Shown: piece by piece, positions 40,333 to 46,049 of the stretch | How positions within the stretch are numbered: the first letter of the stretch is position 1 | Layout: every line of letters starts with the position of its first letter | Source: Bacteroidaceae bacterium | Lineage (GTDB): Bacteria > Bacteroidota > Bacteroidia > Bacteroidales > Bacteroidaceae | Assembly (NCBI GenBank): GCA_017470525.1 | Contig: JAFUYM010000007.1 | Span: 1 to 46,049 of the forward strand | DNA length: 46,049 bases | Direction: 5' to 3' | Translations under genes and position numbers: made by a program | The notes under the pieces: generated by a model | Databases searched by the model: none | Seen by the model: only the letters and a program-made list of their open reading frames with translations | Told to the model about the DNA's origin: nothing

Positions 40333-42918
40333 TCACTTCTTGGGACTTTTTTGGAACTTCCACATCGCACTGAGCATGGCATAGTTGTGGAGGGAACGAT
40401 ACCAGATGCTGGTCATGCCAGTGCTGGTATAGATGGCGTAGATGTGAGATGTCTGCCCGAGGAGGTCGAAGGCTGTGATTCGGGTGACGAGGCGACCGTG
40501 GCAGAGAGGCTTGGTGAGTTGGATGTTCCAGATGAGGTGGCGAGTGTTCATGTCTGGCGAGTCGTAACCGTGGCGGGTGTAGCGGGTGAGGTCGGTGGAG
40601 AGGTTAAAGTCTTTGCCCGTCTCGCCAAAGAAAGGGAGAGAGAACGTGTAGTGGAGTCGGAAACCGTAGTCCAGTTCGGTGTAGTTTTGGGGATGGTAAG
40701 TGGCGAGGGTGCAGGTGGTGCGGATGTGGTGGAGGTCGAGGTAAGGAGTGAGGTCGAAGCGGTCGTTGAGGCGGTAGGTGACGTTGAGGTTTTCGGAGAG
40801 GTCGTAGAGACGGGTGGTTTGTTTTGTAGCGACAGCGTCGCTACCTGCCCTACCTAAAGGCAGGACGGCTGTCGTTGTGCTTTCGGTGTACTGCGGAAGT
40901 TGCCGATAACTAAGGGTAAGACCGTTGTAAAACTGCCAATGCTTGAGGCTATCCAAGGAACGGGAGAAGGAGGTGGCGAGGTTGGCTTGCCAAGTGCCGT
41001 TGATGTTTCGCTGCTGGTAGATGTAGCCACCTGTAGTGAGGTTGTAAGCGTAACTTTGGGTGAGGTCACGGTGGGTGATGTCTGCCTGTGCGGAGAGGGA
41101 GAGCACTTGTTCATGTTGGGGTACACTATGTTGATAAGTGCCCGAGAGATGATAGGTGTGGGAGGGTTTCAGATGGGGGTTGGCAAGAATAATGGCCAAA
41201 GGGTCTTCCTCGTTTCGATAGCCGGTTAGCCCCACGATGTCGGGAGTGGAGGTGGAGCGAGATGCGGTGACATGGTAGTAGTTGTGGTGGGGGTAGTCTT
41301 GGTAGATGAAGGTCATGTCTGGGTTGAATGTGAAAGTGTGGCGACGCACCAGCGTGTCGATGGGTACACGGAGGTAGCCTTCACGCTCGTGGGCGAAGGT
41401 CATGGGCAGATGGACGTTGAACCAGAGGTATTTCTGGCTGTCTTGCTTGTAGTAGTAGAAGCGAGGGCCGATGCGATGGCTGTTGGCATGGTAGTCTTTC
41501 CACACGGAGTTAGAGGGATGGAACGTGCCGTTCCAATAATAGCGGTCGTCCTCCTTCGTGTCCGTATGCGTGAACCGATAGTAGGTTAGGAAGTGCCAGC
41601 CCGAACGGAGGTTCACAATGTATTCGGCATGTCCTTCGAGACTGGTGCTGCGACTCCCTTGTGGCTGGAAGATGTTGCGATGGTCGTCGGTTTGCTGCCC
41701 TCGGTAGTAGTCTTGGTTGCGTTGGCGGTCGAAGTCTGTATCTCTGTTGCGGTAGTCAGCCTGAGCATGGACGAAGAAGTCGTGTCCCCACGGCAGACTC
41801 TTTGCCAACCGTACATACTGGTTGAGGTGAAGGGAGTGGCTGGTCATGCGGCTGTCGTCCAAGACGCTGTTCAGCGCCAGCGACTGGAGGGTTGCGGAAG
41901 AACGCATAAGGAGGGAGTCGAGCACCAGCATCGTGCTGCCGAAAAAGGATGGGTCGGCATCGAACAAGGCGTGGCGGACGTTGCTTTGGCTCTTGACATG
42001 CGGTTGCCAATCGACGGCACTCTTCACTTCGAGGCGAAAAGGCTTGAGGAGAGTAAAACTATTGTTGAGTGCCAGGGATGTCGTTCGGGTCTGGTCGCTG
42101 TTCCACGAACGGACGAACGATTGAGCCCCCTCCAGATAGTTGGCATTGGCACTGCGGCTCTCGTTTTCGGTCTTTGCCCATCGCACGCTCACTCCGCCTT
42201 CATTCTTCCAGCGTTTGTCCTTGTCGTCCACGCTCAGGTCGGCATACACGTCTCGGCGAGTCTGCTCCCCGCGGAGCGTGTTGCTCGGACTCCACTCTCC
42301 GTTGCTGCCCGGCTTTCTGCTTTCGTTCACGTTGTTGGCATTGCCGATGAGGGTCAGACGCGAGTGGTCGGTGTAGCGGAGTCCGAAGCCACGCCCCAAG
42401 TAGCGGGCGTTCGTGCCGACAGCAGCCTCCGCATTGGCGAGGATGCCCGTGCGATACTCCTTCTTCAGCCGCACATCCATTACGTACTCCTTCTTCTCGT
42501 AGTCATGCCCAAGATATTCGCTCAGTTCGGTGGTCTTGTCATACACATGGAGACTCTTCACGGTATAGTTCGGCAGGTTGTCGAGCATCACCTTGTTGTC
42601 GCCCTTGAAGAAGTCCTTGCCGTTCAGCGTCAGATAGTCCACCCGACGACCGTTCACCACGATTTCGCCGTTGTCCTTTAGTTGCACGCCAGGGAGTCGG
42701 CGGATGAGTTCGTCGAGCATCGAGCCTTCGGGCACGTTGAAGGCGGTGGCGTCGAATTGGATGGTGTCGCCCTTCCACACCATCTGCACCTTCGAGGCTC
42801 GGACGGTCACTTCTTGCAGGGTGTCGCCCACCAGGGCGGTGGTGCCTGCCTGTTCCTGAGCAGACATGGCGAGGGCTGTGCTTGCCAGTGCGGCAAGCAA
42901 AAGTCGTTTGATTTTCAT
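40333..42918 (-). CDS. TonB-dependent receptor-like outer-membrane protein
   Basis: This 861-residue outer-membrane barrel starts with a signal peptide (MKIKRLLLAALASTALAMSAQ) and a TonB-plug domain (EVTVRASKVQMVWKGDTIQFD, LDELIRRLPGVQLKDNGEIVVNG). The remainder has the alternating aromatic pattern of a beta barrel ending in FQKSPKK. Unlike most Bacteroidetes SusC proteins it has no N-terminal carboxypeptidase-regulatory domain and no STN domain, so it is not a FecA-type signal receptor. No SusD partner is present. It lies 150 bases downstream of the secreted protein of ECF operon 2 and has its own -7 box, so it may be regulated separately. Confidence 0.9.
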   Translation of the reverse strand: MKIKRLLLAALASTALAMSAQEQAGTTALVGDTLQEVTVRASKVQMVWKGDTIQFDATAFNVPEGSMLDELIRRLPGVQLKDNGEIVVNGRRVDYLTLNGKDFFKGDNKVMLDNLPNYTVKSLHVYDKTTELSEYLGHDYEKKEYVMDVRLKKEYRTGILANAEAAVGTNARYLGRGFGLRYTDHSRLTLIGNANNVNESRKPGSNGEWSPSNTLRGEQTRRDVYADLSVDDKDKRWKNEGGVSVRWAKTENESRSANANYLEGAQSFVRSWNSDQTRTTSLALNNSFTLLKPFRLEVKSAVDWQPHVKSQSNVRHALFDADPSFFGSTMLVLDSLLMRSSATLQSLALNSVLDDSRMTSHSLHLNQYVRLAKSLPWGHDFFVHAQADYRNRDTDFDRQRNQDYYRGQQTDDHRNIFQPQGSRSTSLEGHAEYIVNLRSGWHFLTYYRFTHTDTKEDDRYYWNGTFHPSNSVWKDYHANSHRIGPRFYYYKQDSQKYLWFNVHLPMTFAHEREGYLRVPIDTLVRRHTFTFNPDMTFIYQDYPHHNYYHVTASRSTSTPDIVGLTGYRNEEDPLAIILANPHLKPSHTYHLSGTYQHSVPQHEQVLSLSAQADITHRDLTQSYAYNLTTGGYIYQQRNINGTWQANLATSFSRSLDSLKHWQFYNGLTLSYRQLPQYTESTTTAVLPLGRAGSDAVATKQTTRLYDLSENLNVTYRLNDRFDLTPYLDLHHIRTTCTLATYHPQNYTELDYGFRLHYTFSLPFFGETGKDFNLSTDLTRYTRHGYDSPDMNTRHLIWNIQLTKPLCHGRLVTRITAFDLLGQTSHIYAIYTSTGMTSIWYRSLHNYAMLSAMWKFQKSPKK

Positions 42919-42970
42919 GTGGTTGAAATGTTTTTAGAAGTCAAAGAATGTCACTTTTGTTCGTTCGCTG

Positions 42971-42978
42971 CAAAGGTA
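42971..42978 (-). promoter_or_regulatory. -7 box for the TonB receptor gene
   Basis: CAAAGGTA reads TACCTTTG on the minus strand. The -33 position has no TTTG. Instead, phased 11-bp repeats lie just upstream of it, which suggests activator-dependent transcription. Confidence 0.5.
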
Positions 42979-43010
42979 TGAAGAACTTCACTCTGACAAC
43001 GAAAAAACTT

Positions 43011-43054
43011 CCTGACATTTGTCTGACATTTTGCGGACAAACGTCTGACAAGCG
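43011..43054. promoter_or_regulatory. Four 11-bp phased repeats upstream of the TonB receptor promoter
   Basis: The units at 43011, 43022, 43033 and 43044 share the pattern TCTGACA with the rest of the 11 bases variable; a further TCTGACA lies at 42992-42998. The 11-base phase places each unit on one face of the DNA. The array ends about 33 bases upstream of the -7 box. PhoB/OmpR-type regulators bind direct repeats of this size. Confidence 0.5.
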
Positions 43055-43068
43055 ATGACTCCGATGGG

Positions 43069-44013
43069 TCAATATGAGAAAAACGGTAGAGAGTTCTGTG
43101 CCAGCCTCCACACAGGGTCGTCCTCTGCCCACGCACGGGGCAGCAACCCTGCTTCGTCCACTCGGCTCTCGGTGCGGACAAGGTAGAGGTCGGTGCCCTT
43201 TAGGGCGACACCGAAGCAGACCGTTTTGCCGTTGTTGAGCGAGCAGCAAAGCCCGATTTGCTCGTACTCGCCATAGATGCCGCTGTAGAGCACCGACAGG
43301 TTGTGGCGGAAAGAGTAGCCCCTGAATAGGTCGGCAAGTTTCTGGTAGTCCTCTGCCGAGCAGTCGGGGATGACATAGCGTGTGCCAGCCGAATAGAACC
43401 TGTTGGCATCCACGCCGTTGAAGGTGTAGGTCCTGTATCGGTCACCCTCATATTCCACCGCCTTGCTGCGTGCCTCTTTCCGCTTGGTGTAGGTCTTGAA
43501 CACCCTGTCCACCTCGTCGGCTATCTGCTGGCAGGACTGTTGGGTAGGAGCGTACTTGGGGCGATTGTTCGCATAGTAGCCAAACTCCACCCGTTGTTCG
43601 TCCCACGTGAACTGCAAGTAATCATTCTGGTCGTAGAGTTCGCACGGCAAGTCCATCGTCACACGGTGGAGCCGCCTCCCTTCTTCTGTCTGGTCGTTGG
43701 TGTAGCGGTTTAGATAGCCAAGCCGCAAGATGTGTTGGTAAATGTCCTCCAACTTCGCCCGTTTCTCTTCCCACTCAGCCTTGCTGCGGAAGCGAGCACG
43801 TATCACGTAATCGACCTTGTGGGGACGCTCGTTCACCACATAGTCCATGGGGAATAACTCATAAAGTTGGTTGTAAATCGCCACCGCCTCGGCATTCACC
43901 TTGAGAAAGTGGGTCTCCACGTCGGTTTTGCAGTAGCCGTTGCCCGTCATCTGGGCAAACGTGGCCAATGACAGGGTAGCGAAAAGGGCTGTTGTCGATA
44001 AAAGTCGTTTCAT
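43069..44013 (-). CDS. Secreted protein of unknown function in ECF operon 2
   Basis: This 314-residue protein has a signal peptide (MKRLLSTTALFATLSLATFAQ) and no recognised domain. The mature region is soluble and polar; the blocks RTYTFNGVDANRFYSAGTRY and HNLSVLYSGIYGEYEQIGLCC suggest a globular beta-rich domain. It sits 21 bases after the anti-sigma gene. The layout (sigma, anti-sigma, exported protein) matches that of operon 1, but the two exported proteins show no clear similarity to each other. Confidence 0.75.
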   Translation of the reverse strand: MKRLLSTTALFATLSLATFAQMTGNGYCKTDVETHFLKVNAEAVAIYNQLYELFPMDYVVNERPHKVDYVIRARFRSKAEWEEKRAKLEDIYQHILRLGYLNRYTNDQTEEGRRLHRVTMDLPCELYDQNDYLQFTWDEQRVEFGYYANNRPKYAPTQQSCQQIADEVDRVFKTYTKRKEARSKAVEYEGDRYRTYTFNGVDANRFYSAGTRYVIPDCSAEDYQKLADLFRGYSFRHNLSVLYSGIYGEYEQIGLCCSLNNGKTVCFGVALKGTDLYLVRTESRVDEAGLLPRAWAEDDPVWRLAQNSLPFFSY

Positions 44014-44034
44014 ATTATATATAAGGTATAAAGG

Positions 44035-44550
44035 TTAATATCGTTCCAAAGAGGTGTAGTGTATGTCCCTGCGGCTCTCTACAAACTCATTCATCATCCG
44101 TTCCATGTCCGCCATTTGCAAGGTGGGAGCATCGTCGGAAGAGGAGGCAATGGGCATGTCGTTGGCGGCGACACGCACAGGGATGTTGACCCGAACCGTG
44201 TCATGCACCACCACCGTTTTCTCCACGGCAATCTGCCTGTCGAGATACACCGTGTCGGTCTTGTGTACAATCTTTGCCGCCATTTTCTCTTCTGCAGTGT
44301 TAGGTCGATTGGTTTGTAGCGTCTCTTCGTGGTCAGCCGCAGGCATCCATCTTCCCAACATGAATGCCACCACCACGGCTGCCGCCACCGAAGCATACTT
44401 CACCCATAGCGGCACCACACGTTTCGTTTTCTCTGCCATCTTCTGACTTACACGCTTCGCAAAGTCTTCCGCGAGTCGTGGCTCCTGTGCATATTTCTTT
44501 TGTAGGGCTTCCCGCAAAAGGTCATTCATGGGTATGTTATTCTTTGTCAT
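44035..44550 (-). CDS. Single-span membrane protein, probable anti-sigma factor (operon 2)
   Basis: This 171-residue protein has a cytosolic N-terminal helix (LREALQKKYAQEPRLAEDF), one membrane helix at about 47-65 (LWVKYASVAAAVVVAFMLG) and an exported tail of about 105 residues. It overlaps the ECF sigma gene by 14 bases; an internal ATG at 44529 would remove the overlap. The N-terminal block resembles that of the operon 1 protein. The exported tail is longer and includes DRQIAVEKTVVVHDTVRVNIPVRV, a beta-like stretch. Function is inferred from order and topology. Confidence 0.7.
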   Translation of the reverse strand: MTKNNIPMNDLLREALQKKYAQEPRLAEDFAKRVSQKMAEKTKRVVPLWVKYASVAAAVVVAFMLGRWMPAADHEETLQTNRPNTAEEKMAAKIVHKTDTVYLDRQIAVEKTVVVHDTVRVNIPVRVAANDMPIASSSDDAPTLQMADMERMMNEFVESRRDIHYTSLERY

Positions 44551-45100
44551 AGTCGGTCATGATTTGATGAAGTTTCTTTCTGATTCTGTGCAGCCTTGTG
44601 GCGAGGGTGCCTTCACGCTCTCCTGTGATGTAGGCGATGTCGCGGAGTGGACGATTCTCCAAGTGGAACATCGTCACCAAGATTTGTTCTTCGGGCGGAA
44701 GCGAGTCGATGGCATCCAGCATTCGGTGAAGTAGTTCCTGGTGGTTGTCCGCCTCTTCGATGAATAGTTCCTCGTCTTCCGCCCCCATCTCTCCCGACAC
44801 GTTCAACTCTTCCAGACGGAGGGTCGGTGGTCGTCGTTGCCGTAGGCGGTCAATCGCCAATCCGTAGGCAATGCGGCAAAGCCATGTGGAGAATGCAGCC
44901 TTTGTTGAGTTGTACTGTCGGATGTTCCGAAACGCCTTCACGAACGCGTCCTCTGTCACTTCCTCCGCATCGAGCACGTCGGGCACCAGTTTCACCACCA
45001 GGGCGAACACCTCCTGCCCATATCGTTCCATCACCGCCTCGTGACTTCCTGGTCGTCCACGGCTCACCGCCGCAACCATCTCTTGTTCGTTTGCTTGCAT
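44537..45100 (-). CDS. ECF-type RNA polymerase sigma factor (operon 2)
   Basis: The 187-residue protein has region 2 (LVPDVLDAEEVTEDAFVKAF, FSTWLCRIAYGLAIDRLRQR) and region 4 (SLPPEEQILVTMFHLENRPLRDIA, then a helix-turn-helix ITGEREGTLATRLHRIRKKL). It shares the phrase-level layout of the operon 1 sigma factor, so the two may be paralogues. Its upstream region carries the same two-block motif found at operon 1. First gene of its operon. Confidence 0.93.
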   Translation of the reverse strand: MQANEQEMVAAVSRGRPGSHEAVMERYGQEVFALVVKLVPDVLDAEEVTEDAFVKAFRNIRQYNSTKAAFSTWLCRIAYGLAIDRLRQRRPPTLRLEELNVSGEMGAEDEELFIEEADNHQELLHRMLDAIDSLPPEEQILVTMFHLENRPLRDIAYITGEREGTLATRLHRIRKKLHQIMTDYDKE

Positions 45101-45121
45101 CGTTTCCGTTCTTTACTCTAT

Positions 45122-45160
45122 TATACGAGGGTTTTGCCGAAATATTACAACTTTCGGCAA
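45122..45160 (-). promoter_or_regulatory. Candidate ECF-dependent promoter of operon 2, with inverted repeat
   Basis: Read on the minus strand: TTGTAATATTTCGG (45137-45150), a 9-base gap, then CGTATA (45122-45127). A 9-bp perfect inverted repeat, TTGCCGAAA (45134-45142) and TTTCGGCAA (45152-45160) with a 9-base spacer, overlaps the upstream block. The inverted repeat is not present at operon 1. Confidence 0.6.
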
Positions 45161-45318
45161 ACATTTTCCCCAAAAAACGGTAGATTTCTTCCCCCTTTCC
45201 GCCTTCCGCCCCCTTCTTTTTTCCCTTCTTGCCGCTGTCCTCAATCTCCTCAGAAGGGCATTCCCCTTTCTCTCAAAAAGGCATCCCCAACCTGTTTTTG
45301 CGGGGAGTGTTCTTAAAA

Positions 45319-45912
45319 TTAAACCTTAGTTTTAAGAAAGAGTACGGCTTCCTTGCCCATGTTGAACAGAAGGTCGATGATGGAGAGGTCGGGCAGGAAG
45401 CCGTGTTTCTGCTGAAAAACTTGATAATAGGGTTGGGGAACGAAGTCGGCAGTGGGGGCGATGCCGGTGTACTGCTCGGTTCTTCGGAAGTCGGATTGGA
45501 AGTCCAGCAGTTCGCAGCATCGGATAATGAGGGCTTCGTTAAAGTCCATGAGGAACGTCCAGTGGCGTTCGTAAAGGGGACGAAAATCGTCCTGAAGATA
45601 CTCGAAGAAAGGGGAGTTGAAGTAGGAGGTCTCCAGAGCATACCAGTGCTGATGCTGCCAGTCGCTGTGGGTGCTGATGCGTACATCCTTCATCTGGCAC
45701 TTGCCACCCACAAAAGTGCTTCTATCTACGGGGATGGAGAGGGAAAGCAGTCCATTGGGTGAATCGATGGTGCATCGGTTGCGGATGGTCTGCTTGTGGT
45801 AGTTTTCGTATTGCTCAATGAGGACTGGTTCGCCTTGTTGGAGGGCGGCGAACCATGAAATGGGTGGAAGATAAGCGCTTGGAAGAACCATAAATGAAAG
45901 TGATTTATTCAT
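45319..45912 (-). CDS. WbqC family protein
   Basis: The 197-residue protein matches the WbqC-like family: the start LSFMVLPSAYLPPISWFAAL, then EQYENYHKQTIRNRCTIDSPNGLLSLSIPV, and QHQHWYALETSYFNSPFF. WbqC-like proteins occur near polysaccharide genes in some bacteria, but the biochemical role is unknown; a link to amino-sugar or surface-polysaccharide assembly is only suggested. There is no signal peptide. No clear promoter was found in the 137 bases to the window edge. Confidence 0.85.
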   Translation of the reverse strand: MNKSLSFMVLPSAYLPPISWFAALQQGEPVLIEQYENYHKQTIRNRCTIDSPNGLLSLSIPVDRSTFVGGKCQMKDVRISTHSDWQHQHWYALETSYFNSPFFEYLQDDFRPLYERHWTFLMDFNEALIIRCCELLDFQSDFRRTEQYTGIAPTADFVPQPYYQVFQQKHGFLPDLSIIDLLFNMGKEAVLFLKTKV

Positions 45913-45952
45913 CCTTAATTCCGCAACACTATAATTTAACTTTATTTATAAG

Positions 45953-45977
45953 TTCCTGAGCAACAAAAAGTTGCCCA
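45953..45977. terminator. Hairpin upstream of the WbqC gene
   Basis: CCTGAGCAAC pairs with GTTGCCCAGG (one mismatch) around the loop AAAAA. A short T-rich tail follows on the plus side. It may end a gene beyond the window edge or fold in the WbqC leader. Evidence is limited to the hairpin itself. Confidence 0.35.
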
Positions 45978-46049
45978 GGATTTTGCCATGTCAGAATTTT
46001 CACTTATCTTAGTGTTGCAAAAAGAAAACAAGCAAAACTCTAATATGAC

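Noticed and set aside
41593-42681. 362-residue open frame on the plus strand inside the TonB receptor gene
   Set aside because: Antisense shadow of a well-supported receptor; no signal peptide or domain.
45283-45308. Weak hairpin TCCCC/GGGGA with T run on the minus strand after the WbqC gene
   Set aside because: The stem is only five base pairs with an 11-13 base loop, too weak to list as a terminator.
45923-46018. GCAACACTA / TAGTGTTGC inverted repeat upstream of the WbqC gene
   Set aside because: Nine-base arms 78 bases apart can arise by chance in AT-rich DNA; no supporting signal.
1-46049. CRISPR array, tRNA, rRNA or insertion sequence
   Set aside because: Read for regularly spaced repeats, tRNA T-arm motifs and transposase motifs on both strands; none were convincing. 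A dedicated search could still find short RNA genes.

Overview
The window looks like chromosome from a Bacteroidales gut-type organism, most likely Prevotella/Segatella or a close relative. Evidence: a single-chain SecDF, a DUF3127 protein, a PorD/DUF4835 protein, the glycine-lipid acyltransferase pair, TonB-receptor and lipoprotein architecture, and many promoters of the Bacteroidetes form TTTG-N19/20-TAnnTTTG. This assignment is inferred from gene content; no 16S or tRNA gene was seen.

Layout. 1-6.5 kb (minus strand): ddh (lysine/cell wall), secDF (protein export), then a membrane-anchored EEP-family phosphatase/nuclease overlapping a rhomboid protease. 6.6-11.4 kb is a DNA-replication and housekeeping block: HU (+), DUF3127 OB-like protein (-), dnaN, a DnaQ-like exonuclease and coaBC (all +), then a scramblase/LURP-like protein (-). 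11.5-15.5 kb: a TM2 protein (-) and a 1124-residue secreted protein built from three related beta modules (+). 15.8-17.9 kb: ECF sigma / anti-sigma / lipoprotein operon 1 (-). 18.2-22.6 kb: a minimal polysaccharide-export operon (SLBB Wza-like, Wzz-like, CpsB/PHP phosphatase, all -). 22.8-24.7 kb: glsA-glsB, glycine lipid synthesis (+). 24.9-29.7 kb: CoA-transferase, exonuclease III, three small unrecognised proteins and a NhaD-type antiporter (+). 29.7-30.7 kb is an accessory patch: a palindromic repeat, a 63-bp duplicated gene end and an AT-rich lipoprotein gene. 30.7-35.1 kb: porD-recN-pseudoprotease/TPR operon (-). 35.4-40.2 kb: a two-gene secreted esterase plus GH3 operon, probably for xylan side-chain and backbone removal (+). 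40.3-45.1 kb: TonB-dependent receptor, secreted protein, anti-sigma and ECF sigma operon 2 (-). 45.3-45.9 kb: WbqC-family protein (-).

Main observations. (a) Two copies of a three-unit GACRTCG-type palindromic element lie in intergenic regions 14 kb apart. (b) The promoters of dnaN and the DUF3127 gene point away from each other and overlap. (c) The 3' end of the pseudoprotease gene is duplicated on either side of a compositionally foreign lipoprotein gene. (d) Two sigma/anti-sigma/exported-protein operons share a promoter motif that suggests a common self-activating design. (e) Several proteins have odd architectures: a DUF1573-GH3 fusion, an esterase carrying a broken second copy of itself, and a trypsin-fold protein that has lost all three triad residues.

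Coding starts were often moved downstream from the longest open frame because a promoter -7 box or a signal peptide places the true start there. All counts and alignments were made by eye.
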